From the NCBI GenBank assembly GCA_038380795.1, contig CM076259.1, positions 27,324,977 through 27,388,976 of the forward strand: a stretch of 64,000 nt of DNA. Reading direction: 5' to 3'. Each line of letters begins with the position of its first letter. Position 1 is the stretch's first letter. A model generated the notes under the pieces. That model was not told where the DNA came from, did not search any database, and saw nothing but the letters and a program-made list of their open reading frames with translations. Below, in pieces: positions 27,501 through 42,500 of this stretch. The DNA is from Pyrocephalus nanus (taxonomy: Eukaryota; Chordata; Aves; Passeriformes; Tyrannidae). The position numbers were made by a program, and so were the translations under genes.

Positions 27501-30500
27501 AGCACAGAGGAGCATGTCTGCAGAAAAACACTACAACAATTCTATGCTGTCTATGGCAACTTAAGCTCACACTTGTCTGCTAAGATATGCCACACATTGC
27601 ACTACAGCAGCCAAGATGTATGGTGGTTTTCTGCTGTGGGATGGTCATCTTCAGTACAGGAACAGCAATAAAGTTAGGAGGCAGCCATATGAAAACAGTG
27701 GTTGTGAATGTCTGCCCAAAAAAATTCATCAGTAAGAATCCCATTAAATATTTCATAATTTCTCTGACCCATTCTTTCTATTTAGTTTAACTTTCACCAC
27801 CCTCACTGCTTATTTGGCTATCACCACAGTTCCTTTCAAGCACCTCTTACCTTGGCAAAATCGGGAGGAGGATTTTTCCCTCTGCAGAGGTTGGATAGAG
27901 CCCATACAGCATTTCGAGTCATAGTGAGACGGTTCTGTTTTGAAAGCAATCTAAAACAAATAACAAAAAATTCCAGCCCTTGCCTTTTAAAAATCAAAGC
28001 CAGGCAACCCTGTAGGGTCGACTAAATGAATCACTACAACAAACTCATTTTAACATACACCAGGGCAAAATACAGTAACATTTTCTTCTATAAAATTACA
28101 TCCTGAGGAAAATCATCGTTGATGGTTGAATACTAACACATATGCTACATATAGGAATCTAGTATCCCAACAAGCAAAAGAACCATTACACAAAGTATTT
28201 TCATTTAATTGCTTGGATACCAATGCGGCAGACTAACAGTCAAAAAGTGACAAAATTACTCAAAGGAGGACATGCAGGTAGTTTTGGAGAGTTCTCTCTT
28301 AGTCAAACTGAATTTTTATGTCAGCCTCAGACTATGAGCCCCACTTTGGCATAGGAAAATGCAGAAAGGCAAGACCTAGTTTTCCCACAGGTGTAACAGT
28401 ACAGTTTCTTTTTCCCATCGCTGTCCTTAAGAGTACCAATGTCTTTAGGAGAGCACTGGAGAATTCTCCAGCTGCAAACAGAATCTGCAAAGGAGAGACT
28501 GAGTAATCGTAATTTGGACATGACAACACAAGATGGTGTCACTGTTTCAGCATTAATATGGTCCTTAAGCAGAGGACCATCAGGATAATTAGCAGACTAG
28601 AGAAATGGCACGCAATGGGATTTGTTCAGCCTTAGGAAGAGATTGTGTAAGGGGAGACAAAACTGCCGCTGGCAACAGTTTAACAGGTGGTTACAGAAAA
28701 CAGGAAGCCAGATCCTTCTCACAGTTGCACAGTGACAGGAACAAGAGGCAACCATCACAAGGCAAAACAGAACATTCTGATTAGGTGTCAGAACACCCCG
28801 TTTCACCATGCTGCGGTCAAATACTGCAACAGGTTGCCACAGGTGGTTACGGAATCTACTTTTGATGTTCCAAATTTGACTGGTTAAGTAGTTGAGCAAC
28901 CTAATCTGATCTCACCTGCTATGAAGAAAGGCTTTGAGCAGATGACCTCCAGAGGTGCCTTTCAATTTAAATTATTCTGTGACTCTAAAATAAACCCAGA
29001 TATCCACCCACACTCTAGTATAAAATAGTTCCAGCTTAGCTGCTTCCAAAACATGTTTCCATTTTAGCTTCTCTACAAAAGTAGTTCAGGACTCCCCACT
29101 AAAAAGTCTGATCAGTCCACAACTAAAAAAATATATATATTATTATTCTTCAAGGCAAAACCCCTAAATTTCAGTCTTATCAGACACTCAAGCAAAATTT
29201 TGGAAAACATATTAAAACAGACTTACTGCAATAAAGGGGGCAGGATATTACAGTCCAAAACATAGTCTCTGCACATAGTGCTGTCTCCAGCAATGTTGCC
29301 AAGAGCCCACACTGCCTGTAATGAAAAACAGAATAGTGATCGCTTTTATTCTCAAAATTCCACTAGTTTAACATATGCATTAGAGCTGGGAGATACTCTG
29401 TTCTAACAAACTCTTAGGTCCTGCACAGCATAAGAAGAGGAATGCATTCTGGTTGAGTATTACACTCAAACTCATTATATGATTCAGGAATATTTATACA
29501 GATCTAAGAGGAATACCATAACAGCCAACATGTGTGTCTCCAAAGACTGTGTAGGCAGACATAACCTTGCTCTGTCCACAATATAAGAGATGAGTTCGTC
29601 TCCTCAGGCTTAGTAACATTCTAATTCTACACTCCTCCTCGTTCAGAGCTAAATCAAATCCAGATGTTCATAGCACGGGTCAAGCAAGTCTGTATCTACC
29701 CAAAAATGTTGGTGTGAAACAGCCCGTATTAGTATTTCCTAGAAGCCATAAAAGCATGCATTATTTACACAGTCAGATAAGGATGATGACAACAACTAAG
29801 ATAAAGATGAGAATCTATACGCAAATAAACCAATATTCAGAATCAAAGAGTTCAGATGAGCATCGACATGTATTCTTTAGGATAAAACTATGCGAGACAG
29901 AACCAGTGTTGCTGATTAAGCCATATGCACGGCAAATTGCAAGGACAGATACTTTCTCTCTTGGGCATCAGTACTACCATAACACCTCATTTTGAGAAGA
30001 TCAAAAATATCAGAATTAAAGCTGCATGAAATCCATGCTCTGTAATATGATGAGAATAAAATATTTCATTGTTTTTGGTTTATACATTTGGGCCAAGTGG
30101 CATTTTTGATATCACTGTCCACTAGTGTGAGTGCTATAACTAAAAAAATTACTAGTAGTCTATGTGAAATACAAAAGTGATTTTATGAAATCCATGCAAA
30201 TTGCAGACAATATTTCGTCACACAAGAAAGCATACAAAATTCACATTTTCTATTTATTTCAAGTTAGCAGAAGGCTAAGTCACATCAAATAGATACATGT
30301 ATCTGCTTATTTGGTTAGCTTATTCAGCATGTGGCTTCATAGATACATGTATCTATACAACCACTGGAAACACTTCCAATTCTGCATAAAGAGGACAAAA
30401 GCAATCTTACTTATCACGGATAGCAGCTCAATGTCCTCCTCAAATATCTCTTCAGTTAAAGGCTATGTATTTAGCTGCAGTAAAATGCGATACAGTGCAT

Positions 30501-33500
30501 AACTCTCTCCAATTGAACACAGGCAAGTTCCTCAAACAAAATAAACGTGTTTTTCCCTATCCCTATACCTATAGAAAATAAACTGCTCCTCTAAAAAACC
30601 TGACAGAATAAGCCAAATTTGTTACTTAAAGGTAATTCTTGGACAATCCAAAATAAACCTATTTATTCGCTTTCGATGCGACGTCAACTGATTTATGGCA
30701 TTAGATTTCTCCTGTAACATGTTTTTAAACAGTGGCAAAGAGATGATACTTTGAAAACAGACTCCAACCACTCTGGAGGCCCAAATCCACTAGCAAACCC
30801 TGCAAAACTAATACAGCTAAAACCAGATGTATATACAAAATGTAGATACAGATGTCAGCTTGTTAGATACAAAATAAAAAGACAACTCCTCTGTACCAGT
30901 ACTACTAACAATACCACAGGATCAGAGGTCATTAAACTGCAAGTTGTGAGGAGACTAGGAGACTGTTCTGGGGAAGGATTAGTTTGTTTTGTTTCCTACT
31001 GTTTTCCAGGCTGCTGCTGTCAGCCACAGCCAGAGGCAGGGCACGAGACTATACTGACCTTTGCTGTAAAATAGCACAGCCATTATTACTATGCAACATT
31101 TCCCCAAAACTGATCCTTGTCATGAAAACTTATTTTTCATTCCAATTCTTACTCTTTCAAACTGCTGTGACAACAGTTTATCTGAAAAGTATAACCTTGG
31201 GTCTGGCAGCTTCATGGACTCAAAATGCAGAAGACAGCTACCAGAAAAATTTAGCTTAGGACACAGAACTTAGGCCACATCCTGCAAAACATCGCTCCTG
31301 TTAGAACTGCAAGGAGCCACAGCTGTTGCCCACCGCAATGTTTGCATTTCTGCAGCAATGGAGACCTGAGATTTCAGACAGGTTCTAAAAAAACTTGTGG
31401 ATCTTCTAAAAACATTTAGGGGTGAAGCAAGTTAGAATCTGCAGTAATTTCCCTTCATTGAACAGTGAGTAACTCTGTGCGAAGATACAGCCTCCCTGAC
31501 TGGACACCCTTACACACGTTAAAACAAGGAAGCCGCATTTCTCTTGTCTGTGGTCTTTGTTTCTCCATTAAAGCAATATCTATTTTTAGGGTTGACAACA
31601 GTGATAATCACTTAATCCAAGAATCCATTCTGACCCCAAATGACAGACTAGCTTTGCAACAGCAAGTCTCACATCAAAAAGTCTGACCAGAGAAGTCAAA
31701 TAGCATCTCTATTGCTTTACCACTCTTGATGTTTTTATGGCAATAAAACTTGGCCAAGTAGTCTGATATCACAGGACCTTGTAAGACAGAATTGTTGAAA
31801 GAAGTCCTTGTAATGCTAATGACTGACAGGACACCAAGACACAAATAATTGAAATTGAAACATCTTTAGAAAAATATGCAAGGTTTCATTCAGCAACTAA
31901 ATATCTTTCCTTAAGGAAATACTTTAGCTCTTCAGATAAGTGATGAACGTAAATAATTTAAACTCTCCTCAACAGACATTGCCATAAATATAAAGCTCTG
32001 TCGTGGTTCCCACAGACAACACACAAACAATGCAAGTTTCTTCACAGTTTGTCTGAATAATGTTCAGTGATTTCCATTTCTTCTTTTGTGCACTCCTCCA
32101 TATGCAAATGATTGCCATAACATTTTGGCTTTGTTCTACACATCCCCTATGTTTTTATCTTCTTTCTTGGATAGTTGCAGAGGTAAATGGATATCTAATT
32201 CCATTAAATTTCAGAGCTTATTAAATAAAAAAAATTTTACTCTCAAAACAAATTCCATTTCAGTACTTACTAATATCTACACCCAGACCTGAAGATGGCA
32301 AGAACCTGTAATTTTAAAATTTGTAGCCTGACTTTTTAATTCACATCTTAGATAGAAAGTTGTGCGTAAACTGAAAATGCAAATGCTGCCTTGTTAATTG
32401 ACAGCACCTATTTTTATACTCCTGTATAAATTTCCATCTATTGCTAATAGTGGATTAGGGATTGTCGCAGGTCTCCTGTTAATTTTATTCATTACTGAAC
32501 TACAGGGTTCTACTGTATGGTGCCTTCTGTGAGTAGCCCATGTGTTTTTTAACAACCCTTCACTTTCTCCTGGATACTGAACACTTTCAGCCATTATTTC
32601 ATTGTGCCTTTGGATATTTAAACCAAGTGCTAAACCAACACCAACAGTGCACAGTGTCTGTGCCTCTCACTGGTGAAGAAACAGTATGAAGTAAGAATCA
32701 ACCCTTTCTCTACATTTGCTGTACATGCTGGGATGAGGATGGTGAAGAATGGCTTGCACCCAAGTGTGACTGGGTGATCACAAAGAAGGATACCAGAAGG
32801 CCATATGCCTAGGACATGACTCCTACTATGCCCTAACAGAGAAAATACCTTTCTTTCAGTGGCTGGGTGGTCATAGTTCCTTATTTCTCTCATCCACCAA
32901 ACAGAGAAAGTAGCTCATACTCATGTCTCGGCTGTTTTTCTTGATTTTAATTACTAAGACTCAGCTAGGAGGACTGCTGAGGTAAAAGCCAAACAGCACT
33001 TGGACACCAGAATCACAGGTCACCTCTGCAAGCAAACAATGGTTTCCAAAAGGAATAGCAATACAACTAGAAATGGAAAAATACCGAGGGAAAAACACAT
33101 TGGTTACTTCAGCTGAAAATACAAACTTCTCCAAAGCAGAAGAGGACAGCTGGGGATGCTCGTGCCATCGGCCATCCAGCAGAGCATGATGACACAGATC
33201 TGTCACTGTGAGGCAATCTCAATCATCAGCGACAGGGAGCACAATGCCTTGCATGGTTTTTGAAGAAAATTCAGTGTTCATCACAAGTTGGCATCTGGGT
33301 TTTAAATACTACAGCAAGGAATGTCAGAAAAGAACTGCAGCTAAGACACTGCTGAAGCTAGATCAACCTTAAGCATGTCTAAAGGCTTTGATCGAGTTCT
33401 TCAATAAAAATAATTTCAGGCAGGCATATAAAAATTTCTAGATGTCTTCTGGAAGAAAAAAAACCTGTGGTAAGTGGCTAAGGCTAGGACGTATGTCACT

Positions 33501-36500
33501 GACTAAATCTAAAAATCAGTACACGAAAACCAGAAATGGGGAGAGGTGAGGAGATGTAGCCAAAGTGTTTTTTACAAATAATGTAGATTCTGTGATAAAT
33601 TCAATTTTGCTGACAGGTAAAATGGATGCTAAATGGTTTGACCACTGATCAAAGACAAAGACTGACATATAATCTGAGAAAGACTGATATACAATGCAAG
33701 CAATGGAAGCGTTTAAGGATGATAGGGTAATTAAATGTCAGCCTTGCGTAGCTCAATGGGAAACAGATCTTGAAAAATAAATCATTTCAATACATACATG
33801 TTATTTATTAAACATAGTTACAGAGATTCCCTCACAGACTACTATAAAACTGCTGATTTAGAATCTTCACGGGACTCTAACTAGCACACACAAAGGAAAA
33901 AGTGCCACATGTTAGTTTAAAACTGGCTTATAAATATGAAAAATACATGTTGGAAAATCTTGATCAGAAGATAAGGTAAACTAGTTTCTGTTCCTGAGTC
34001 ACTGCTAAGGGAAGTTTCAAATATAGACAAAACTGATGTGCAAATCTTTAAGACTGGCTTACTAGAAAGCAAAAACAGTGGATAATGACTAGCCAGTAAA
34101 TAAAATAAAAATATTAAAAATATTTTTGTTTATGCTATCTTACATATTAAAAATTATATTACCACTAACACTTCCTTCTACAGAATTGCTATCCCATTTA
34201 GAATAAAGAATGGCTTACTAAACACAGCCTTCAATATTTCTGTTTCTCTTCATCCTTTACTATATAATTGCAGGGTTAGCTTCTGGGCCGTCTGCCCTGA
34301 ACATGTAGTTATATTTTCTGTATTTTCCTGCAATTTTTTGTAATTTGTTGCAAATGTAGCAGGAGTTGCTTGCAAATAATAATCTTCACAGTACTACTGT
34401 GAGACATGATCAGGACAATCATTTTTACAGGCAAGAAAATTATGACCAAATATCTTCCAGTTTCAAAAATACAGCTTGAGAAACCCAGGACCAGATCTGC
34501 TCAAAACACGGGCCTAACTATAAAAAAAGCGCTGCTGAGTCATCCTCAACTACTAAACAAAATGGAAATATTTCACATTGAGCATTCAAAAGCCACAGAA
34601 CTAGTACCTACTTACTGAAAACTGATAGAAACAAATCACTCAGCATCAGACATCGAAACATTTTTCTCACAAACCTACAGTCTCTTTAATTGTAGGAATT
34701 TCTTCCCTATTCTCCTTCATATACCATAATGTGTTCCAACTTTAACAAACAGGGTCACAGTGTGACAAATAAAAGCCTCCTTTACTACCCATTCAACTGT
34801 TACCAGGGCAACAATCTGTGCATATACTGCATGAGACAAGAGTTGTCTGGAAAAATACTATGCAATCGTGTACTAATGCTATCCTGTAATACAGAAGAAA
34901 AGAGCTAACTTTTCAGCGCTTAATGCTTTTAATTTTTGTCTTGGATGATACTGTGGTGAAGTGTTTGGGGTTTTTTAAAGCTACTGGGAAAAAAAGGAGA
35001 ATTTCTTTTATGTTGGCCTGTCTTAAACCCAAAGTCAGGTGTGAGCAGGGCTGCGATCTCTAGAGCTGCAGCACAGAAGCCCACTATGAAAAGGTGCAGG
35101 TAACACTCTGCAGGGTACACTTTCCTTCTTTGGCACAGCTTACTACAGAGCAATTTTTAACTGGTATTTAGAGATTATCAGCAATAGAGAGATCATGGAT
35201 TTAGCAGTACCTGAATTGCATAGAAGAATATTTTTCTGTATTTACAACCTGCCCACTCCGCCTGCCAGCAATCTGAACTTTAACATGTCAGCAGTTGATT
35301 AGGAGGCAAAGGGGGAAGGAGACAGATAAACTACTTAACTGTGGCCCCTAAGCTCTTCTGTTAATTCACCCATCTTAAGATTGAAGGCTGCACGACTTAA
35401 TCTAACCAGGTTCGCTCTTCCCACCTGCTCTCTGAACATCAGCAACAAACTAATAAAAAAAGCAAGTTAGGTCTTGCACAGAAGATTGACCACTAGGAAA
35501 AATAAAAAAAAAATAGAGTAGCCCTTACCATACAATTTAGAAAGTAATGCCACCAATTTAAAAACAAAACAAAACAAAACAAAAACAAACCACTCCAAAA
35601 GGCATCATATAGCTAAGAATGGATGGATTTTCACATGGGCAGAACATAGCATTTATTTGCCATTTGGGCAAGCTCCCTATCACATTTCTAATTTCTACAA
35701 CCGCAGCAGAGTCACTTACTCAAAGCTAAAAAAATGGACACAGAAATACCCCTTATTTTCTGTAACATTTTCTCAAACAACTGAATTCAATTTCTCCTAA
35801 AAAAGCCTTTTCAGAAATAATTTAGCCTGAGACAGAACACTGAAAATGGCAAGTTGCAAAGTGGGAGAACTTGAAAGCTATCAGTAACTGAGGAAAAAAA
35901 AAAATCTTGTGGAAAAAGTTAGGCAACCTGAAATACAGGTGGTACATTCTGAGCCAGCTATAAGAAAGAAAGGCAAGTTACACAAAGCAATCCAATGTTT
36001 ATGAGTCGGGACTCCTCCAGTCATGCATCTCAATACAGCCAAATGCAAGGCCAGACATCCAGGAACAGAGAACAGAGACCGCACTTACAGGATGGAGAAC
36101 TGAACCCTGGAAGTCAGTGACTCTGAAAAGAACAACGGATCATATGGGATAATCAGCTTAACCTGAGCTCGCAGCCAGCTTCTGTGGCAAAGAGTCCGCA
36201 AAGGCATCTTGGATATCAACACACCAAAGTATCAAGTAGAAATCAAAACTAGGTACTACTCCTGCAAACAGCATTGCTGAAAGAGTGCTACTGAAATAGC
36301 CAGTGCTTGTAATTTCACCACCACAAAAAGCTATTGAAACAAAGGAACATTCAGAAAAGGGTCACCAAAAAACAAACCAAACACCACAGAAATGCTCTCA
36401 TGAGAATTTAGCACTTAAGTTCATTTGCTCAAGTAAAGCTTAAGCTATATTGCCTGCAAGTAGCTGTAGGAAAAAACTAATTGAGAAAGGAAAGAACTAA

Positions 36501-39500
36501 TTGAGTAGACAATGAAAAAAAAGCAAATACCTGGACCCAAATTTGTACAGGGAAGGTACTTTTTTTTCAGTTCGGGATTAAGATTGGCTGAAACTAAATT
36601 TGTTAACACCATTAATGTTTCATCACCCTAAGTCTTCAAAGCAAGATTATATGTCTGAAATACATCCTTGTTCAAACACAAGTTATGGACCTAATGTGGA
36701 AACCACTAAACCAAATGTTTGATCTGTGCTTTACACTGATCCCTGTGGGCCTTAAAGAATATCCATCTATGCTGTAACAAACTTAAGGGACAAACTATGA
36801 TTTTCCTTTTAGAGAACAAACTATAATTTCCACTCATGCTTTATCTTCAGGAGAAACAGGCATGAACTTTTCATCTCTGAAGCAATTATTCAAACAAGGC
36901 TCCCTGAATTCCTCAACACATAGAAAAATACTAACCCATTAGAGATTAAAACGCATTACCCCATTGGCTGTGGTTAAATATATCATTTCCAGAAAGAGAA
37001 AAATACAATACTTGCTTAGATATCTTAACACACACTAAGCAGAAAGGAACTGTTGTGCAAAACTGTCAAATACTACATTTTCTCTAAAGGCTTTCTTACA
37101 GGATAGCCTTGTTCCTTTCTGGGGATGGAAAAACAAACAAAACCACAAAACCAAAATGAACATCCAAACAAACAAACCAAAATCAAACAAAAGAGCCCCC
37201 AACTCCATAAACCAAGACATACACACACAAAATTCAACACTTTTTTCAATCTTTACCTGTTCCTGTACATCTTCAAACTCTGAACTAAGCAGCTCTATGA
37301 AGATGGGGACAGCTCCTGCTTGGATCACTATTCGAGTCTGAAGGGAATTTCCCGAGGCAATATTTGTCAGCACCCATGCAGCTTCGAACTGGAAAAGAAA
37401 ATACAAAAGAGAGTTTACAAGGAACTTTTATGCTGCACTAAAAATGAAGATTAAATGTCTTTTAAAAACAGAAAGAACTGGCTTAGGAAAAATGTGAGAT
37501 ATTACTAATTAACAGACAATTTTCAAAGTAGGAATAAGAATGACAGTGTTATGAGTTACTGCTATCACTTGAAATAAAAATTTGCAGAAGTTCCTTACAA
37601 GAACATCGAGTTTACTGTGGCTTTTCAATTTTTTTTTTTTTTGTTTGCTATGCATTTATGTTACCTTTGCCTTTCCTTACTGGCTAAGAACCTATTAACA
37701 AAAAAATGCGCTTTCCCACATGGCATGACATCTGCAGTCACTGAACCACCAATGAAACTCTTAAAGATGCATGAAAAGACATTGTTTGAAAAAGCTTGAT
37801 TGATATGAAGCAAAGAAAAGTCTCAGAGGAGATTAAAAAAAAAAAAAAGGAGATTTCTAAAAAAAACTCAAAGCAGTTGTCTCCAACTCTGGTGATCAGT
37901 ATCCCTGACAAGTGTTATTAAGTTTAAAATGTTTTTTTTCAAGACTTGAAGCAAAACTCAGATCCTGAATTAACAGTTAGCATATTTTAATTGGTTTTGT
38001 AATTTATTTTTATTTTAATCTCAACTTGCAAAAGCACTAACTTTTCAAGCTGAAATGCAAATTTTAATACTACCTGACACAGGCCTCAGAAAACACAGAT
38101 TCTAGAAGTCCAGACTTCGGTAGATTTCTGCATGTTTTTGGTTCAAAAATTATTAAACTACACTAGCAAATTTAAATCTTATTAGATACATTCAGAATCT
38201 GTAGAATGAAAAGATCACGAAAAGCCGAATGAAAAGGCAAACATCAAGAAACACTAGAAATGGAAAGTCCACAAACTCCTCAAGAGTAGCTAACAGACCT
38301 CTGGAATTCAGTGGATACCAATCTGAAAAGTAATACCTATAAACAATTTCTCTAATGTGTAAGAAAACTATCAATTTTCTGTATATCTCCACTCCACAAA
38401 ATTTGGATTTCACATGGCATTAACAAACCTCTTGCCCTATGGATTTTGAAACAACACTGATTCTAGCCTATATGTTATATTTAATGGTTACATGTTAAAT
38501 TAACATGTCTTACAAGATGATTTGTTTTTCTTCACTTTCTACAACTCTGACCAGGAAAAAGGATAGCTGAAAATGAGAAAAAGGTCCAAGAAAAATTAAC
38601 CACCATTGCAGCAGGTGCAATTCTATTTTTCAAACCACAGTAAGTTTTTAAGTGTCTGTGTTTATCATTACAAATTTTAATTCTAATTCTAAACTTTTTG
38701 TAAATTAATCAAAAATTTAAGTCATAATTCTAAAGATTTAAAACTGTCTTCAATTTGTAAAAAAAAAAAAAAAGACTAACACTGAAGTTTAGTTTAATAG
38801 CTTTTCAACTTTAGAGTTCCAAATTTCAAGCTCTATTTTTGTTGAAGTGCACAGATCCTATCCTATCCATCATTCAATGCATCTCAGATCTCTCTCTCTC
38901 CTGTCCCGTCCCCAGAGGTCTTGCTCGAAACTCTGAAGATAAAACAGCATTTTTAACATAGTGAAGAAAGAGAAGTACAGCTAAACAAATCACTGATTTT
39001 TTTTTTCCTAATTTGCATCACCAAATGCCTTCCTAATCTACAAAGACAGACGTATTTATATACCTGTAATGTACAGTTTTCTTTTCGTTTGAGGAACTCC
39101 ACAAACCTGGCCACCACTCCTTGTGTGCTTATGACTTCATCTATTGGGGGATTTGGTTCTGTTTAAAATAAAAAGTAAAGTCAGATACATTCATTTCTTT
39201 GTAGGGAAGTTCTCAAATTACTGCATCATAATAATATCCAGTAAAATACTGACTGCTATTTTTGAGAGTATGTTCTTTTTCTACAAAACTTTACTGAAAG
39301 CCATGAGATTCCTATCCATCAACATAAGAAAACTTCAGTCTGAAATTTAAGGTAACATGATTCAAAATGCTAATGCACTCAGTAATTTAGACAGACCAAC
39401 TTCACAGCAGCAGTTCACATGCAGAGAAACTTCAGTATATCAACATATTTGAGCCACAGAGACACTGCCTACAACATTTAAACTTACATTCAAGAGGAGA

Positions 39501-42500
39501 CGTCACATCTGCAACACTTGAAACAGATTTCAAGACAAGACGTGACTATTACATACATGTAGCTGACAGTTTGTAAAGCAGAGCCTGACCCAGAAATTTC
39601 AGTGTGAAATTCAATCCTTATTGCTGTCAAAGTAAAAACATGTACCAGGGAGGCTTCTACCTTTTTCTCCAAGTAATTTCTTTACCTTTAGAAAGGAGCT
39701 TTCGGAACTTCTGGGTGGCTGAAAGCTGCTGTTCTGGACTATTGGAGAAAATCATCTCAATCATATCAGAGGTGATGACTGCACTCTAGGGTTCACATGG
39801 CAAAACAGAATGACAGTGATAAGAGAGCAAAAGGGGAAAAAAAATGAGGGATTAGTGGTAAACAGGTTACATTTGTTAAACCAGTATAAAGTTAATCTCT
39901 TATTGGGTAAAAACCCAGGTAAGACCATTATAGACAACAAAGGAAATATCGTACACATACATCTACATAAGCAGCATAACTTCAAGTGCAACATTAATGG
40001 AAGCCAAAATTCAAATTTTACTCAAGACATGGCAAAAAAATTACTCTCCAGAATCGTTCACTGTATTCTCTCCCCTCCTCTAAAAGAACTGTAAAATTGT
40101 CAGTTTCAACAGAAGGTAGTTTAAATTGGAATTGCAATTGCTGTTATGCAAGAATACCACTTTGACTGTGCTATTGTTTAGATTTTTCTAACATGTACAT
40201 TTTGACTTATTCTCTTACACCAAAATGTACAGAACCTGTCATTTCTAGAAGAGTTGCCAAAGCTAATGCTTGTCACCATCATCAAGTAAGAGTACTAAAT
40301 TTTCCATAATATTAATGGTTTCCAACAATATGGCTAATTAAATCAGCAACCTTTCTTATGCCAGGTAAAATCTGACACTCTGGTTACCACACATGTATGT
40401 AAAGAAGCATAAGAAAAGTCAGAGTTTTTTCTTCCACTAATCAGATCTAAATCTGATCCCAACCTTTAGACAGGGAGACAGATGACAGTGCTGAAAATAC
40501 TTAAGCTTTGTCTGTAACAGCTAATTGCTTCAACTATTAATGGCCTGAAACTAATGATATTTAACACAGCAAACTGTATAATGACAATATCTCAATTAAG
40601 CAGAATCCTTTCCTAACTATCTCTATAAGCTTCCACACAAATGATTAATGGTATTTAGGACTTGTCTGATATTTGAAGACAAACTCTTGAAGAGTAAAAC
40701 TATATATTCTATTAATGAACTTCCACATTGTTTATAAGCACTTCTCTGTTTCTTGGTAATTTTCAAGGCCCATATAACCACCAACAGAATACAAACCTCA
40801 GCCTGATTTCTGTGGAAATACCACTTTCGTAGTCCCGGTATAGACAGTGTGGAGATCAGTGGTCAAACTTTTAAGTGAGGACTGTACTTTCCTCAAACCC
40901 CTCTGTTATAGCCTGAACACCTTACCATTTTTCATTTCAGGGAGAGAACAGTGGTAAAGAAACGAGAATGCAAAAAAGTCTAATTTCCACTAAAAGCTTT
41001 TTTTCTAGCTTGTAAAGGAGTTTACGACCTCGTGCAGACAGATAAGCTGTATCTAGCTCTTTTCCAGTACCCTGGCTAAAAGTGGTGCCACTTGAATGTC
41101 TGCTAAGAAAGATTTCCCCTGACCCCCTTTTGAACTTTGTAAACTGCAATAACACACTGCCTGATCTGCATGTTTGTGTTTCAAGCATTAAAAATTTCAG
41201 ATTAAAAAGAATCCAAGAACTCTGGGCAACAGTTGATAAAACCACCCATAATGGTGAACATCAGAACCAGTCAGTAATCAGCCTGCCAGGACAGTGATGT
41301 TTTATTTCATTTTCTTGAGCACGTATCCTCTGAACAACCACTCACCCTATCCAAAACATTTTTCTCTCATGTAATCTGTTTCAGGGTAGTTCACTGAGAC
41401 AGATGTTTTAGAGTTGTCCATAAGCTCTTTGAATGCATTTTTCACATTCTTCTGGAATTCCATTCCCCTCAAGTTACTGCACAGCAGACTTGCCCAGTTT
41501 CAACAAAAAAACACTGTATTCCTTTCTTGTCACTTACAGAAGTCATCTCCATGTTGTTCATCTGAGCCTCATGGAAGCCACCATCTGACATTACTTCCTC
41601 CTCCGCTTCTTCCTCAGCCGTCGCGACATTTCGGCGTTTAAACAACTGGAGAGAAAAAGTATTTAATACATATTATACAGTCAATACATACACAGCACAT
41701 CATGCTAGGCTGCAATAAAAATTACACATGCTACTACCTGAAAGAAGCTAACATACTGGCTACAGGACTTCACCTGACAGTACACAGAGAAAGTTTAGCC
41801 ATGGAGTAAATTAAAGAAACAATGCTAAAAGATTGGTTCCTAACATTTCTGGAAAACTTTCACTGATGTTCCCTTCTCTTCTTCACCATCCACTTCCACC
41901 TACAAGCATCTCCAGCTTCCATACAATTGCCTTCTTGTAGAAGTGCTGGGGCTCAAAGACCTGATAAATTGCTCTCTATTACAGATCTTCACAGAACACC
42001 TGCAGAGGTTCTGATAAGCGAGTTACAGCAGCAAAGAGAAGGCTTTGGAGGATGATCATACATAGGATTGATATTACACTGGGATGAGCAGAATTTGGTT
42101 GCTATGACTTAGAGAAGGCACCCAGTTAGGGATGTCATGAGGAGAGCTAGAGAGGCTACAGCTTCTCTCTCTAATCCAGCTGTCTCATTGGAAGAAACAT
42201 TAGCAGTGAGAAGATGGCTTTGAGGATGCTGCTGAGCACAGGAAACAAGATTCCAGCATTAAGCCACGCCAGATTTGCACCATTGCAGACAGGCAAGGCA
42301 GAGCCCTAACACAGACCTACCGTTAGTTTTTTCTCCAGAGAAGTCAGGGAGGACACAATATGCAAAACTGCTAAGTCTACAGCAACTCTAGGTCAGCGAA
42401 AGGCATTCCTATGGAATGTTTTTCCTACTCAACTACTGTACCATGTGCCCACTCAAGCTCAATGAACGTACTAAAATATAATTTTAAACCAAAATTTATA

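Larger units (their letters stand above)
29316..37256 (-). other. KPNA1: KPNA1 intron 6 (7.9 kb)
   Basis: A GT-AG intron joining Q188 to A189. AT-rich. It holds a duplicated palindrome (30291-30354) and an (AAAAC)n tract (35561-35590). No coding exon or recognisable transposon otherwise. Confidence 0.9.
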
